From Helopsaltes ochotensis (lineage: Eukaryota > Chordata > Aves > Passeriformes > Locustellidae), in assembly GCA_013400155.1 (NCBI GenBank), contig VXBM01000136.1:854906-918905 (forward strand): a stretch of 64,000 nucleotides of DNA. Direction: 5' to 3'. Shown piece after piece: positions 51,068 to 62,627 of this stretch. Made by a program: the position numbers and the translations under genes. The notes under the pieces are model-generated. The model made no database searches. It worked only from the letters and a program-made list of their open reading frames with translations, and was not told the origin of the DNA. Each line of letters opens with the position of its first letter. Positions within the stretch are counted from its first letter, which is position 1.

Positions 51068-52983
51068 TGTTTGGATTTTTTTTTTTTTTTGCCATGAATG
51101 ACTTGGAGAAAAACTGTAAAACTGTGATGTTACACAAGACCTGAAAGTATAGGCAGTGCCAGTAATGTGGCAGGATGTAGAAAAATGGGAGGCAAAGACA
51201 AGTATGAGACAGCCAGTATTGAGATAGCCAGCATTTCCCTGAATGCTTGCACCTAGAGGAGAAATTACTGCCAGCAGCTTGGCATTAGAGGAAAAAATAA
51301 ATTGGCCTTGTTCCCAATACTAGTGGACACAGCACAAAAAACACCATGATTTTTGCAGGTTTTTGTACTGCCCTTCATAAGGGGAAAGGCTGTGGCAAAG
51401 GAAGTATCCACTCTGGTTAGGATGAATCAGTGAAGCCCTAAGAGGGGATCTGGCTGCTGTTACCCAAGTTTTCTCTGCCCTGTGTAGAAACAGGGCAAAT
51501 GATTTCATTCTGCAGTGCTTTCAGTCTTGTATCTTCCTTGAGCAGGAAATTAATAGAAAAATGGAAAGTAGTTTGCCATTAACATGGCAGTGATTATCTG
51601 ACGACCAGACTCGGCATCTATTGAAGTCAAAGGGGAAAAAAAAAGCATCAGCTTCCAAGGGCTTTGGCTCAAGGCCTAGGAGAACCTCTTCAAATTTCTG
51701 AGGATTGCTAGGCTACTGAAAAATAATGTACGTACAGTGCTTCAGTGTACATATGTTGCTTTGATTATTTCATGGATATCACGTGCTTTGATGTTGGAGG
51801 CTACATAAAGACCGCCAAAAAAGATCTGTTAACTAATGACTGTTTATGCTGTAGTAGGCAAGTGCTGAAACTGAATTTGGCCTTTTTCCCCTGGGACAGA
51901 ATCCAAATAAATGTCATGAAGTAACTGCACAAACAGCACTCACTGGGAAAAAAAGGTCTTTGTTTCACTAATAAGCTCTTTTAAGGAACAATGGATACAG
52001 TTTCTCAGTTTTCTTTGCATCTGACAAAATAAAGCAGGCAAGAATTCTATTTTAAGGCGGTTTGAATGAAAGCAATGAAAATTGGTTTGCTTAACAAAGG
52101 TAACTTGACTAACTGTTTGTTGTCGTTAGGAAGATGTGAGAACCCCTATGAATGTTTCTTAATTCCTGAAAGAATTGCATGGCCGAGGAGGTTTGCTTGT
52201 TTGCTTGTCTGGTGAGGGCAGTTGGGTTCCAGCACATCAGGCAGATTTCACGGGCCAAAATACACCCAAGAGTAGTAAAGTAGTCAGAGGATGCTGATGC
52301 TTAGGAATTTACAACAACGTGTTTTTTGTAGGGAAGTTACACTGTCATTAATTTACTTGTGATTCTTATTGAACTGCAGCTTGGGTAGCTGTTTCCTGTA
52401 ATTCCTAGTAGCTTTCAATGTCTGTGATGCACTTTTGGGACAAATGCTCTTTCAGTTGAACGTCTTGGAGCCAGATTCCTTCTGATATCTGGGGAACTCT
52501 TCATCCATTGCATACTGGAGGAACTGCTAGTTTGAGACATGGACAGACTTCTCCAAATCCAGCCACGTCACCAGAATAAGTTCAATCTTCAGCTACTTGC
52601 TGTACTTCCCCTGCCAAAGACTGCTGCCCTCTCCATCCACTCACACCACTTATGCAGGAGCTCCCTCATTTGTTTTAAGCAAAAATCAGCTTCATTTGTT
52701 TTGCTCATCATTGGTCTGTACCAAGATAACAGGCTCAGCCTGAAGCTGCGCCATGTAGGAAATGTTCATACAAACTGTTCAATGAGCACATCAGTGGGGG
52801 TGATCCTTAATGAGGAGAGCATGGAATGGTGCTGAGCAGCTGAGAGTAGTAACCTCTTCCAACTCACAGCAGGGTCCTGAAGAGGACATCTGTTCGTGGC
52901 TTCTGTCTGCAGCTCCTTTGTAGGTCTGACCAAAGTGCTTCTGGCAAAAAAAACCAATTCCCACTACAGAGGGGGAGAAATGG

Positions 52984-53002
52984 AAAAAAAAAAAAAAAAA
53001 AA
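52984..53002. repeat. Poly(A) run, 19 bp
   Basis: Uninterrupted A followed by purine-rich sequence. No retrosequence is recognisable upstream of it. Confidence 0.9.
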
Positions 53003-54374
53003 GAGAGGAAAAAAAGGAGTTGTTTTAAATATTTTCTATAAGGAAATGCTAATTTGAAAGAAATTTGAACAAAAAGTAAAGTGGTTCCTCTAGTGAAGGA
53101 ACTGATGTTTTATCCACTGAATTTGGTGAAGCTGGGATTTTACACAAAAACATATGGTTCAAGATTTCTCACAGAAAATTCCTTTTGAATTTAGATTTCA
53201 ATTAGTAGATTTACATATTTTTCATAGCAAAAGAAAATTCGTTTCTTCACTTCTAACATCTACCACTCTACTGCTACAAAAACACCAGGAGCACACTCTA
53301 CTCCCACTTAGCCAATAAAGACTTCAGCTCCAGATCCTTACTATAGATTTTGGCCCTAGCTATTTAAATGGTAAACTGCATTAAAATTGATGGGTATAAC
53401 TGTAGCCTGCAATCTGTAGTGGTGGAAAACCTCATTTCCACATGGCTCTTCTGCTGTAAAGTTTGAAGAACACAATGTTTACTGCCTGCTGTTTTACAGC
53501 ACAGGAGACCATGTCAGACACTCAGTTTGTTGCCCATTCCAGCTCCCACTAAGTGCTTCAGAACCCAGCCCTGATGTGCATGCACATCACTGATTTGCTA
53601 AAGGATTTACATTTCTTAAAATAAACACATTACAGTGGGGAAATTTGAAGTTTTGCTGTTTGTGTTTAGCTCAGAGCATTGTAATTTCTAATTTCTTTGC
53701 CCTGTAAATATATATTAAAACCCCCCAACTTGCAGAATACATACTCTTAGTTACCATATTTCAATAATAATCTCTCAGCAGATTTTCTATCTCAAATAAT
53801 TTGACAATCTGTTAGTATAAGACTTTATCAAGGGAGTTTCAAACAGTATGGGGTAGATCCCCCAAACTGCAGAGCTTCTCCACAATTACCCCTGTGTGTT
53901 GCTTAAAAAACATTTTCAGAACAAACTGCATAGTCTGTCTTTAAATCACACCATCTCTTATTTCTTCAAAACATGGACCTTAATGAAGGCATAAATCCTT
54001 GGTGCTTAATCTTTCTAAAGAAATGCAGTAGTGTTTGCACAGGGAGGAAATTATGAAAAAAATCAGCAACTACTGAAAAAGCACAGAGTATCTCAATATC
54101 ACCATTTATATAAACATCAGAAGCTGTTTGCTTTATAGTAAAGAATACAAGAAACTGACTTTTATCTCCTTCCCCACAGATTTCAGTAAGTAGTAGTCTG
54201 AGAATGAAATTATCTTCAGTGTCAACTGTGAAACCATGCTATGATGCTGTAGTCATAAGGATGGTTCCAGCTTCAGTATACCTCTGCAGGATAAGCAAGA
54301 AATATCTTGTAAGTAGGGCCTGTTAAAAGCAGAAAAGCTATAATTTAAGGATCAGTATATAAAGAAGTTGTAAC

Positions 54375-54391
54375 TTTTTTTTTTTTTTTTT
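54375..54391. repeat. Poly(T) run, 17 bp
   Basis: Uninterrupted T tract with no associated element recognised. Confidence 0.9.
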
Positions 54392-57119
54392 GAATCTATA
54401 TTGCTTTTCCTAAATGTACTAAAACTGTAAAGTAATATCAGTGGAAAATTGCAGCAGAATTATTTGTTTTCATAGTTCATTTATAGTTAATTTCCTGTAC
54501 TAGTAGTACAGGGAAAATGATTTAGCAGCGAGTCTAGTGCGAATTCCTTACAAGAAACCAAAAGATAAATAGCTTACTCCCCACTGCCTAAACGTTTGAG
54601 AGTGTGGATGAATTGAATTAATAAAATCTTTGGAGCCTTTGTGGGCTCCAGTATGGAAGGCATGAAAGGTATTCTTCCACTGTGCAGTTTATTTTCTGTA
54701 CATGTTCTCCAAGAAGGCAACTTAGAGATCATACAGGACAAATTACCTTCAGCTTTGAAAATCACAGTCTGCTTTTAAGTTCTCTTCAGGTGCAGCAGAA
54801 GGCTGTGGGCTTCTTACCCTCTGCCTGGGGAAAAATCAAAGGTGCCCCCACACAAGTAAGGCATTTGGCAATCAGATGAGTGCAGAAAGGGCTTTTGCTA
54901 TGCTCTTTCCATTCCTGCAGAGATATGTGGTGTTGTCCTCCATGTGCATGAGCTCAGCTGTGCTAGCTCATCCTCCTAATTTCTTCTCTGGAAGCCAGAC
55001 GGACATTCATTGTGGGGGTCACTCCTGTGTCTGCTTGAGTGCTTTACACTGAGGTCGTTTTGCACTTTCTTTGTCCGCCTCTCAGCTGTTGCTCAGCACT
55101 AACATGCTGGCAGTGTCCAGTCGAGGGAAGGAAGAGGAGCAGGAAGGGGGAGGACTTCTCACCAGAATTTAGCAGGAATTTTATTTTGGTGTAATTTGTC
55201 CCTTTCTTAAAACATATATAGGTACAGTAAGGTGTATATAATTACTCTACTAAAATATATGTGGGTAAAGAGTAAGAGACACAACATATCCCACTCTTTT
55301 CTCAATGGTAAACTAATCAGACTAGCAAGTAGATATTAATGGTTCATGGCCGCTTCCCACTTTTCCTGCCCTCCAGCTGTCTGCTTTTGAATAACAATTT
55401 GCATTTCCTCCCAGACCTCTTCTAATAAAAGATCTCAATCTGACTGGTCCTGAGCTACTTCGACTAGAGAAGACTGGACTGAACCTGCTGACCAGCTGCT
55501 GTGATAGCTCTGAAAATAAATAAGTTCACCTCCCACACATTTACTCCTACACATTTTCTTTCATCCATGACATATGACATACAGTACAAATTGAATGGTC
55601 TCAATTATGAATATCACAGGCATTACATGATTAAGGCTGCTTCTCTATTTCATGGATATCCAAAAGTAAGATACACATTACGCTTTCTTACCTAATTCAC
55701 AAAGCTTTTCTACACTGGAATATATAAATCTCAGTTTAAACACTTAAATCAAAACATGAAGAAAGCAAATGCATCACTGTAATAAGTTACTAAAACTTTG
55801 TTGTTAATTTTGTAGAGGATAACTTTGGTTCTTCAATGTTGTGTATTAAACCAGAGGTTCATATTCTTGACTAACAAAATTCAGTTGAAGTTATTGATAA
55901 ACCAAAATGTGAACTGATAACAGAACATTTTTCATTTGGTCTATTCTACTTTATCCCCCTGGAAAATAAGATTTGACCAATCTGATATCAGAGTTGGAAA
56001 GTTTAACAATGTTGACAGCTCATTTTTAAAAGGATGCTTAATGATGAAGTGCATTAAGGGATGTTATTTGTTCTCTTGCTGCGGTGGATATTGACCACCA
56101 GTCTAAGACAGGAGCTCAGTGCTCATCATGTGATCACAACGTTATTGTGGAAGGAAAAGGCTGAATGCTGAGCTAACCTAAGTAGCAATTAGCTGTGTTT
56201 GCTTTTAATCTTTTCAGATATGGCAATTTGTGTTATTAGCATACAGGTTCATTGCGTGATTGTTAAGATGTTGGCTTAACTCTGAAAGGTGCTGGGAGTT
56301 GTAGCTGAGCAGCTGACAAGTTTCACGATACTACATTCATACTTCTATAGTACTGCTGAAAACACTACCCTTGAGTTGAATAGAGTAGGATCAGGTCCAA
56401 GTTTGGACGTGGTCCACAATCTTCACAGGCAGATGTGTGAGAAAGTCAGTGAGACGGTGTGTGGCTGGATGGGGATAGCAGTCAAATGAGGAACCTGCTT
56501 GTGTACCTGCTTGGATGACCTGCTGCAAGTATTTAGTGTATTCAGCCACATATATATGGTATTATTCAAATTATGCAAGTAATTAGACTGTGAGGATAAA
56601 GAGATTTGCAGTGAAAGTACAAATGAAAAACACTGGTTGCTTCCTACAAAAACAGATGGCACTAATATTTGTAAATTAATTGAAATAAGTTGACGATGAT
56701 TTCTTAGTGAAGGTCAAGGAAACTTAGGCAGGTTTGGATTATCCAGCAGCTGGAGAAGGTTATCTTATTTGCACTGTTTCTACACATAACTGTAAAATGA
56801 CTACTGCTGAAATCCATAACAGCCCTGTTTATTTATTTTAGAAGTGTAAAACTGATATTTATATTATAGTAGGAAACAATATTTTAATGACTTCCCAGTC
56901 AGGGAATAGTGTAATTTTTGGATATACAGGAGCCACCACTCACATGGACAAGAGTGACCTATTTGAAATGCTGGGTATGGATTGCCAGAGGAGTTTGACA
57001 AGTTTCTTGCTAAAGGACTCTTAAACCCTCTCAGAACAGCCTCATGGATCCCCCACAGACTTGAAAGATGGGAAGCAATGGCTGTGAGGCAATGACTAGG
57101 AAGGTAGTGATATATTCCC

Positions 57120-57400
57120 ACAGGGATCTGGCCTGGAGCTTGAGCTGCTCAATATACTCATGAGTGATCTGCACAACAGTGAGACGACAATATGTGTTAG
57201 TAATCCAAGATTATTTTAGCTAATGGCATTTAAAATTAGTTGTGTGCATGACACTGAATGGCAAATGAAATTCAGTGTCAATAAGTGAGAAGTGATGCAT
57301 ACAGAGGGAAACCTTCTTTCCCCATACAAGGTTTGCACTGAATTAGCTGTTACCACTCAGGGAAGAGATGAGGAGTCCTTGTAGATTAAAGCTTCCATTC
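57120..57400 (+). repeat. Old, degenerate CR1 reverse-transcriptase remnant
   Basis: At 57259-57300 the + strand encodes WQMKFSVNK, a stop, then EVMH, matching the conserved C-terminal part of CR1-type reverse transcriptase (family form WQMKFNVDKC.VMH). A stretch just upstream (57128-57175) encodes a diverged LGP.L.NILM.DL-like block, and one downstream (57345-57360) reads AVTTQGRDE, comparable to the family's DVTTEERDLG. Stops and frameshifts break the frame, so this is an ancient copy, older than the others in the window. Confidence 0.75.
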
Positions 57401-59549
57401 ATTCCCCAGATGCTGTATAGAGAAGAATTAGGAATAGCACAGAGAACAAAACAAACATCTTATACATGATAAATATTTTATTAATGTAATAAGGAACAAA
57501 TGTAGATTTCCAAAGCAGTGACATGGTGCAAAGGTGGAAGCCATGCTTAATCAAGTATTTGAGAATATGTCTTGAAGAAAAATCAGTGCTTTGAGCCATG
57601 GTGCCATACTGACAGGCAAATGTCCCTGGAGTGGCACAGTGCTCCCTTCTGCCTATTTTGCCTTAAATCCAGCAGCATCACCAGAGGGGGCAGTTAGGGG
57701 TAGTATCTTCATCACCATAGCAAGACTTGTCAGCAGCCTCTGTCCAAAAGGTTCTTGAGATGTAGAATTTGCAGTTCTTGAGTCCATTTAGTTAATGGTA
57801 CATGGGTTCCTGAGCATCTCTTTTTATTTATTTTACATTACACATTTATATGAGTTTAACTCTCAGATGCCAGTTTTATTTAAAGATATACATTATTTTA
57901 CAAATACAATTTACAAGTGTACCTCAAGCATTTCCATTATTTATGTATTGAACAGATGGTGGACTGAGCAGCTCTGTCACAAGAGCCCAGGCAGCAAATC
58001 CAAGGCTCTTCACTATACTCAGTACTATTCTGTCTTGTCCTGGAACACCACTTACTTGGAAAATGTTTTTCTCAGCAAAAATTCTTAATTGCTTCTCTTT
58101 AAATGCTTTGGGTTTGGGGTTTTTTTTTTGTAGTAACCAAGCGTCCAACCTGCCTTTCTGTGTAATACCATTCTGTGCCACCTAAACACTCCCCTTGCAG
58201 CCCCACCTAACTCAGCTTTTCCATTCTCTCCTCGTTGGTGCTTTTCTAAGGACTGATTAGAACCCTCTGGTAATGCCAGGTTTGGTGAGCATTGAAATGG
58301 TTCCTTGTGTGTGTGTGCACTTGAGCACATGTAGGTGTGGAAGGGAAAGGAGGCACAGGTTTATTCACTTAACAAGCAGCATTTGGACTCAGTCTTATCT
58401 TGAGCACTCAGGAGAGTAAGTAGCTGCAGGAATTCATCACATTGCTATGGAAGTGACAATTACTCTATTAATACTAGTAATTAGCTTTTTATACCCTACA
58501 TTCATTTTATGCCCTTCATAAGAAAATGTGCAGACTACCTTAACTTTCAAGTGTCTAAATGTGGTTCATTCCAAGGGTTAACCATACTTGTAGTTTACTG
58601 TATTAGTCCCAGTTGTATTTGACATAAAAATGTTTTTATAGCACAACGAAATACCAGCATATTTGCGGTTGCAATCAGATGTTTTTAACTATATTGGATA
58701 TAACCCACAATAGTTTCAGAAGATATTTCCATTGTTTTAGCCAGATTTAGAGAGGCTGGATTAAGCTATGGCCCAGTGGTGTTTACATATGTGAGTATCA
58801 GTCTTAAAGGGCAAAGAATATGATGTTCCATAAACCTTTATACAGAAATAAATACCTCGCAGCAAAAATGTTTTTCTAAGATCAGTTACTATTTCAACTA
58901 TAATGACCTGCTTGGAGAAGGTCAGGGGCCAAATTCTTCTCTCATTTACACTGGCGTAAATCCACAGTAATGTAAGTGCAGGATTTGGGCTTGGGAGTTT
59001 AAAACTTTGGAATTAATTTTCCCTTGACCCACAACCCTTAATGCAATCTATTCTGCTTGAGCTGTTAATTTAGCAAACTATTCCATGGATAAGATCCTGA
59101 TAAACTACATAACATGAGAAATAAATTCAGTCAGAGCTTCAGGGCAGAATGTAGTCCTGGGCAGCCCTTGTTTTAATTCTCTCTTTCTAAAAACAAAACC
59201 CTCCCAGTGTTGATCTGCCAAAAGGCTTGTTCAGGTTGGAGATGTTACTGTTTAGACAGAATATGTATGTGTATGTGTACTTATTTATTCTGTCAGTAAT
59301 TTACTGAAGTTCTGATCCAACTTTACAAGTGTACCAGTCCACAGAAATCCTCAACTCATAGTTGCTAATGCAAACACCCCTCAGTCTTTATCAGTCTTCT
59401 GGTTGAACCAAAGCTCAGTTTGTGTATGTTCCTAATTTTTGCAGTTCAGTTTCAGTTTTAAACTTTATGGACTTTCCCCAAATCATCTGTAACTTCCCAC
59501 TGCAATTAGTATTTCTGTTCTATGCTGCTTGCAGTGAACAGCTTGTTAA
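57401..59549 (+). other. KCNQ1: KCNQ1 last intron, part 7: no recognised gene
   Basis: Intronic sequence with a TG run at 58305-58317 and a possible ancient repeat at about 58925-58990. No open frame above 97 codons and none recognised. Confidence 0.65.
58925..58990 (+). repeat. Possible ancient amniote interspersed repeat
   Basis: GGCCAAATTCTTCTCTCATT followed by ACACTGGCGTAAATCC resembles a phrase often seen dispersed in turtle, crocodile and bird genomes (general form ggccaaattctgctctcagttacaccggtgtaaatcc). I am recalling the phrase and not an exact family name, so the assignment is tentative. Confidence 0.4.
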
Positions 59550-59782
59550 TGAAAGGTAATTTGCTAGCAATTTGAACATCAAAAACTGTTAATAATATAT
59601 AAATATAAAGGATTTTTTTTTAATCGCATACTTCTGCGAGTGCAGTGCTAATCCAGTGTGTGTACTCAAGGCAGTCCACATTGCTCTTGAAAAAAGTAGC
59701 AAATGTTTTGTAGGTTAAAACATGGGTGGACTCAAAACTGGATTAACAGATTCTGTATTAGAAGCGTCCCTTGTAGCAACCA
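59550..59782. repeat. 230-bp repeat, copy A, with TG...CA ends
   Basis: This copy starts TGAAAGGTAATTTGCT and ends CTTGTAGCAACCA. It is a diverged direct duplicate of 62877-63103 (roughly 70-80% alike by eye, best over the last 40 bp, where GATTAACAGAT and TTGTAGCAA are shared). Similarity stops abruptly at both ends in both copies, exactly at TG and CA, as for a small LTR. I see no matching target-site duplication. It lies 44 bp beyond the recognisable end of the ERV LTR at 59827-60276. Confidence 0.7.
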
Positions 59783-59826
59783 GCTGTGTGGGACTCGGAA
59801 CACGCCCCCCTCAAATTGTATTTATT

Positions 59827-60276
59827 CAGTCACCCCCCAAAGCCAGTGGATGAGGGAGAGCACTGGGGGAAAAAAAAAAAAGTGAAATCCATGAGCTGAG
59901 AGATGAGTGATGCACAGTACAGTTGCTCACCACCTGCTGACTGCTGTCCAGCCAGTTCCCAGGCAGTGAGTGGCTCCTCCCAGCCAACTTCCCCCAGTTT
60001 GTTTACTGGGCGTGGTGTTCTACGGTGTGGAAGATCCCTTTGGTCACTTGGGTCAGCTGTCCTGGCTGTGTCTTCTCTCAGCTTCTTATGTCTCCCAGCC
60101 CACTCACTGGTGGAGTGGTGCAGGAAACTGAAAATGTTTGACTTAGTGTAAACACTGCTTAGCAACAACTGCAACGTTAGTGTGTCAACATTATTCTCCT
60201 CCTAAATCCCAAACACAGCACTATAGCAGCTATTAGGAAGAAAGTTAACTCTATCTGAACTGAAACCAGCAAAGCA
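59827..60276 (-). mobile_element. 3' LTR of an ERV-L-type endogenous retrovirus, minus strand, 3' truncated
   Basis: Read on the minus strand, this starts TGCTTTGCTGGTTTCAGTTC and continues AGATAGAGTTAACTTTCTTC, AGTGTTTACACTAAGTCAA, GACACAGCCAGGACAGCTGA and GTGGTGAGCAACTGTACTGT. This is a widespread bird LTR pattern that I associate with ERV-L elements. A purine-rich tract (AATAAGGGATGGG, 60277-60289 in reverse) sits just outside the start, as expected of a polypurine tract. The TATA position is degraded (AGTAAACAAACTGG). The usual 3' end is missing: similarity fades near 59827. It is preceded, in minus-strand order, by retroviral integrase remnants, fitting pol followed directly by the LTR with no env. 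Confidence 0.8.
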
Positions 60277-60699
60277 CCCATCCCTTATTCTATACCATTT
60301 ATGTCATGCCCAGGCCCCACACTTTCCAATGCGTCCTTTCCTGTCTTTGGATATTTACACACAGGCATCATTCCCTTTGTCTGTGGGCCATCCCTTTAAA
60401 TTTTCCATTGATTTTATCTGATCAATGATTTTGGGATCCATCTGTCATAGCAGTCCAAAGGGCAGGAGAAACGGTCTGTGGTGCTGGATTGCTGCGCACT
60501 GAAGCCAGATCTGGTTCCATCGCCATTGTGCTTGTCTGGTTCTATTATTGCCAGAGTTTCTTCAAATTCCATTCTTCATTAATGTGGGCAATTTTTACTG
60601 TAATGCAGTTGATTTTGCATATAGAAACCATAGTAGGGATTACATATAGTAGTATATAGAATTAGCATTCAATTATATTAGAATTAACACACAATTCAA

Positions 60700-60996
60700 A
60701 GCATTGGTTATTCTCACCCAGAATCAAATCCCCTGGAGGAACATAGCAGACTTCCTCATTGTCCCACATCATCCATGATGTGTCTCCGGGTCCCTGAGCA
60801 AAAGCAATCCCATGAGTGGGTTTGCCTTTGCCTGACAGGAATAACCCAGCCTGTCCTCCCCAGCATATTTTTTATGTGCACTATAGGGCCTCTATCCCTT
60901 TCTTTAGTATGTAATAAACTGGATTGGGCATGACCTGCCCAACTGGCAGATTCCCCTAGTGTTGATTGAGCAGGTGGCTTTCCCTAAATGTGTACC
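60700..60996 (-). pseudogene. Endogenous retrovirus pol remnant: integrase C-terminal part
   Basis: The minus strand encodes THLGKAT just inside 60996, then INTRG, and after a frameshift HIKNMLG. These fragments match the C-terminal end of the integrase of bird ERV-L-like proviruses. The reading frame is broken by at least one frameshift and by stops, so no protein is made. The first part of the same integrase lies at 62628-62897; the two were separated by the insertion at 60997-62622. The LTR follows 424 bp downstream on the same strand. Confidence 0.7.
60992..60996. repeat. Target-site duplication GTACC, left copy
   Basis: GTACC immediately precedes the TG of the inserted element and is repeated exactly at 62623-62627 after its CA. 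Five bases is a normal duplication length for retroviral integration. Confidence 0.75.
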
Positions 60997-61504
60997 TGTT
61001 CTGAGTTGACACTGTTTGATTTTTTAGTTAAGGAAGAATGTAGAGTATTGCCCTGTCAGGACCTGAGAATTGTTTTGATAAGAACGGGCAGACAGACACC
61101 TGTCAGAGGGTGCTTTAGATATTGGCATGCTGTGTGACCACTGGGAAACCACTTTAGAAGTACACAAATAAAGCTGGGATTGTCCAGGCCCAGCCTCTTC
61201 CTTCCTCAGCAGCTGAACAGGTAACATCTAAGCTGGCCGGGCCTGCCGCTTTTCCCCCACCCTCTCCTGCAAGGGAAGCTGCCCTGAGCCCGGCCAGGCT
61301 CCACCGGCCTCCCGGGCTCCACCAGCTCCCAGGCCCCACCAAGTGACATAGTAAAAAACAGGAAAGGCCCAGTCTAAGCCCCACAGCCCCCCTGGGCTGC
61401 CGGGGCCAGGCCCGGCCAGGCCTCCTGGGGGCCACTGCCCGCCCAAGGGTAGCCCAGGCCGGTTTCAACCCTTTCCTCCCCCAGCCCTCCCTGGCTGCCT
61501 GCCC

Positions 61505-61513
61505 TATAAAATA
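61505..61513 (+). promoter_or_regulatory. TATA box in the inserted LTR-type element
   Basis: TATAAAATA follows a G+C-rich segment and precedes GGCTGCAGGTCAGCCTGCAG, which contains an imperfect palindrome. If the element is an LTR read on the + strand, transcription would begin near 61535. Confidence 0.45.
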
Positions 61514-62490
61514 AAAAAGGCTGCAGGTCAGCCTGCAGCAACCGGCCCCGGCTGGGCCGTGCTCCGAGACCTGTTTCTAGTGTGGCTGGCCCCGGAGAAG
61601 ATGGGATCCACCCCCATCATCAGCACAGCCTTGAAACTTAGCACCATAAACTAACATCTAAAAAAACAGAAGACCTAGGCAAAATTTAACCATTTTCTAA
61701 CGAGATGAAGCTTTCAGAACTCCAACCTTTTCCCTGAGAGAAAAGAAAGGACAGATTGATTTGAAACATAGAGCAACAGCATGATAAGAAATCTGTGGAA
61801 GAGCTAATAGGATTATTAGATGAAGGGACCAAGAAAGTGGACACTACTAAACTTCTCTAAATGGAAACTATAGAGACCGAACTAAATATTCCTTTAAACC
61901 ATAGAAGATATACATTTTAGGGAGGTGATTATTTAAATTTATGTGTGGATTCTTTGAGCAAAAAGTATTGTGAGGACTAAGAGAAATTAATTTTATGAGA
62001 TGTTTGAACAGAGATTGAGATAAGTAGTCTTCCTGTCCATGAAAAAGTGAGAAAATGTTTCTGTTCCTTGAAACAAAGAATCCTTTGTTTTTGAAGTAGT
62101 TCACCTTTAAAAACAAAAACCCCAACTTGCAGTGTTTAAGTATATGGTCCATTGAGGAGCTTGGGAAGCTGCTAAATGGGAGGATTCACAGAAGCAGAGT
62201 TTTCCTACCAAGCAGCTGTTTTTGTAGCACTTAAAACCCACATAAAAACTGATCTAAGTAGTCTGTAGGGTCCATGAGGCATTTAGAAGACTCCTCTCCC
62301 AACAAACTGATAAAAAATTATGTTTAAATAGTAAAACTAACTGAAAATCATAGTTTTGTCTCTCTGTATTAGTTTGTGGGAAGTGAACAATTTGTGAAGA
62401 AAAGAAGGGGTTTAAAGTTTCAATTTTCAATTTTCTTTTTCTTTTTCTTTCCTTTTTTTTTTCTTCTATTTTTATTCTTTGGTGCGTAAA

Positions 62491-62496
62491 AATAAA
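62491..62496 (+). terminator. Polyadenylation signal AATAAA in the inserted element
   Basis: AATAAA is followed by a T/G-rich stretch (ATGTATGTAATTTTC, then GCCTGTTGTACTTT), as expected of a polyadenylation site near the R/U5 border of an LTR. Inference only. Confidence 0.4.
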
Positions 62497-62622
62497 CTAT
62501 GTATGTAATTTTCAAGTTTAGGCCTGTTGTACTTTATATTTTCTCCTAGTCAAATCCCACAAAAGAGCAAATTACTACACTAAATTCAGCAAACAAGATT
62601 CAGTGAACATGAAACCGGTACA

Positions 62623-62627
62623 GTACC
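62623..62627. repeat. Target-site duplication GTACC, right copy
   Basis: An exact match to 60992-60996. It directly follows the element's terminal CA and directly precedes the broken integrase codons on the minus strand. Confidence 0.75.

Larger units (their letters stand above)
50895..57119 (+). other. KCNQ1: KCNQ1 last intron, part 6: no recognised gene
   Basis: Mostly unique sequence. It contains a perfect 11-bp inverted repeat at 51044-51067 next to a T tract (51076-51090), a run of 19 A at 52984-53002 and a run of 17 T at 54375-54391. No homology was recognised in any open frame. Confidence 0.7.
60997..62622. mobile_element. Inserted LTR-type element (probable solo LTR), 1,626 bp, splitting an older provirus
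   Basis: The boundaries are defined by TGTTCTGAGTTGACAC at the left, GAACATGAAACCGGTACA at the right, flanking GTACC on both sides, and the retroviral integrase frame broken exactly there. No terminal direct repeat is visible inside it, so it is best read as one long LTR left after recombination. On the + strand it has a TATA box (CCTATAAAATAAAAAAGG, TATAAAATA at 61505-61513) behind a GC-rich block (61225-61500). A T/C-rich tract lies at 62428-62475, followed by an AATAAA signal at 62491-62496, about 130 bp before the end. An LTR this long is unusual, so a different kind of TG...CA element remains possible. No open frame in it is recognisable; the GC-rich minus-strand frames are compositional. 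Confidence 0.65.

Noticed and set aside
61154..61468. A 104-codon minus-strand frame rich in Gly, Ala, Arg and Pro
   Set aside because: It lies wholly within the GC-rich part of the inserted LTR-type element; its composition explains the long frame.
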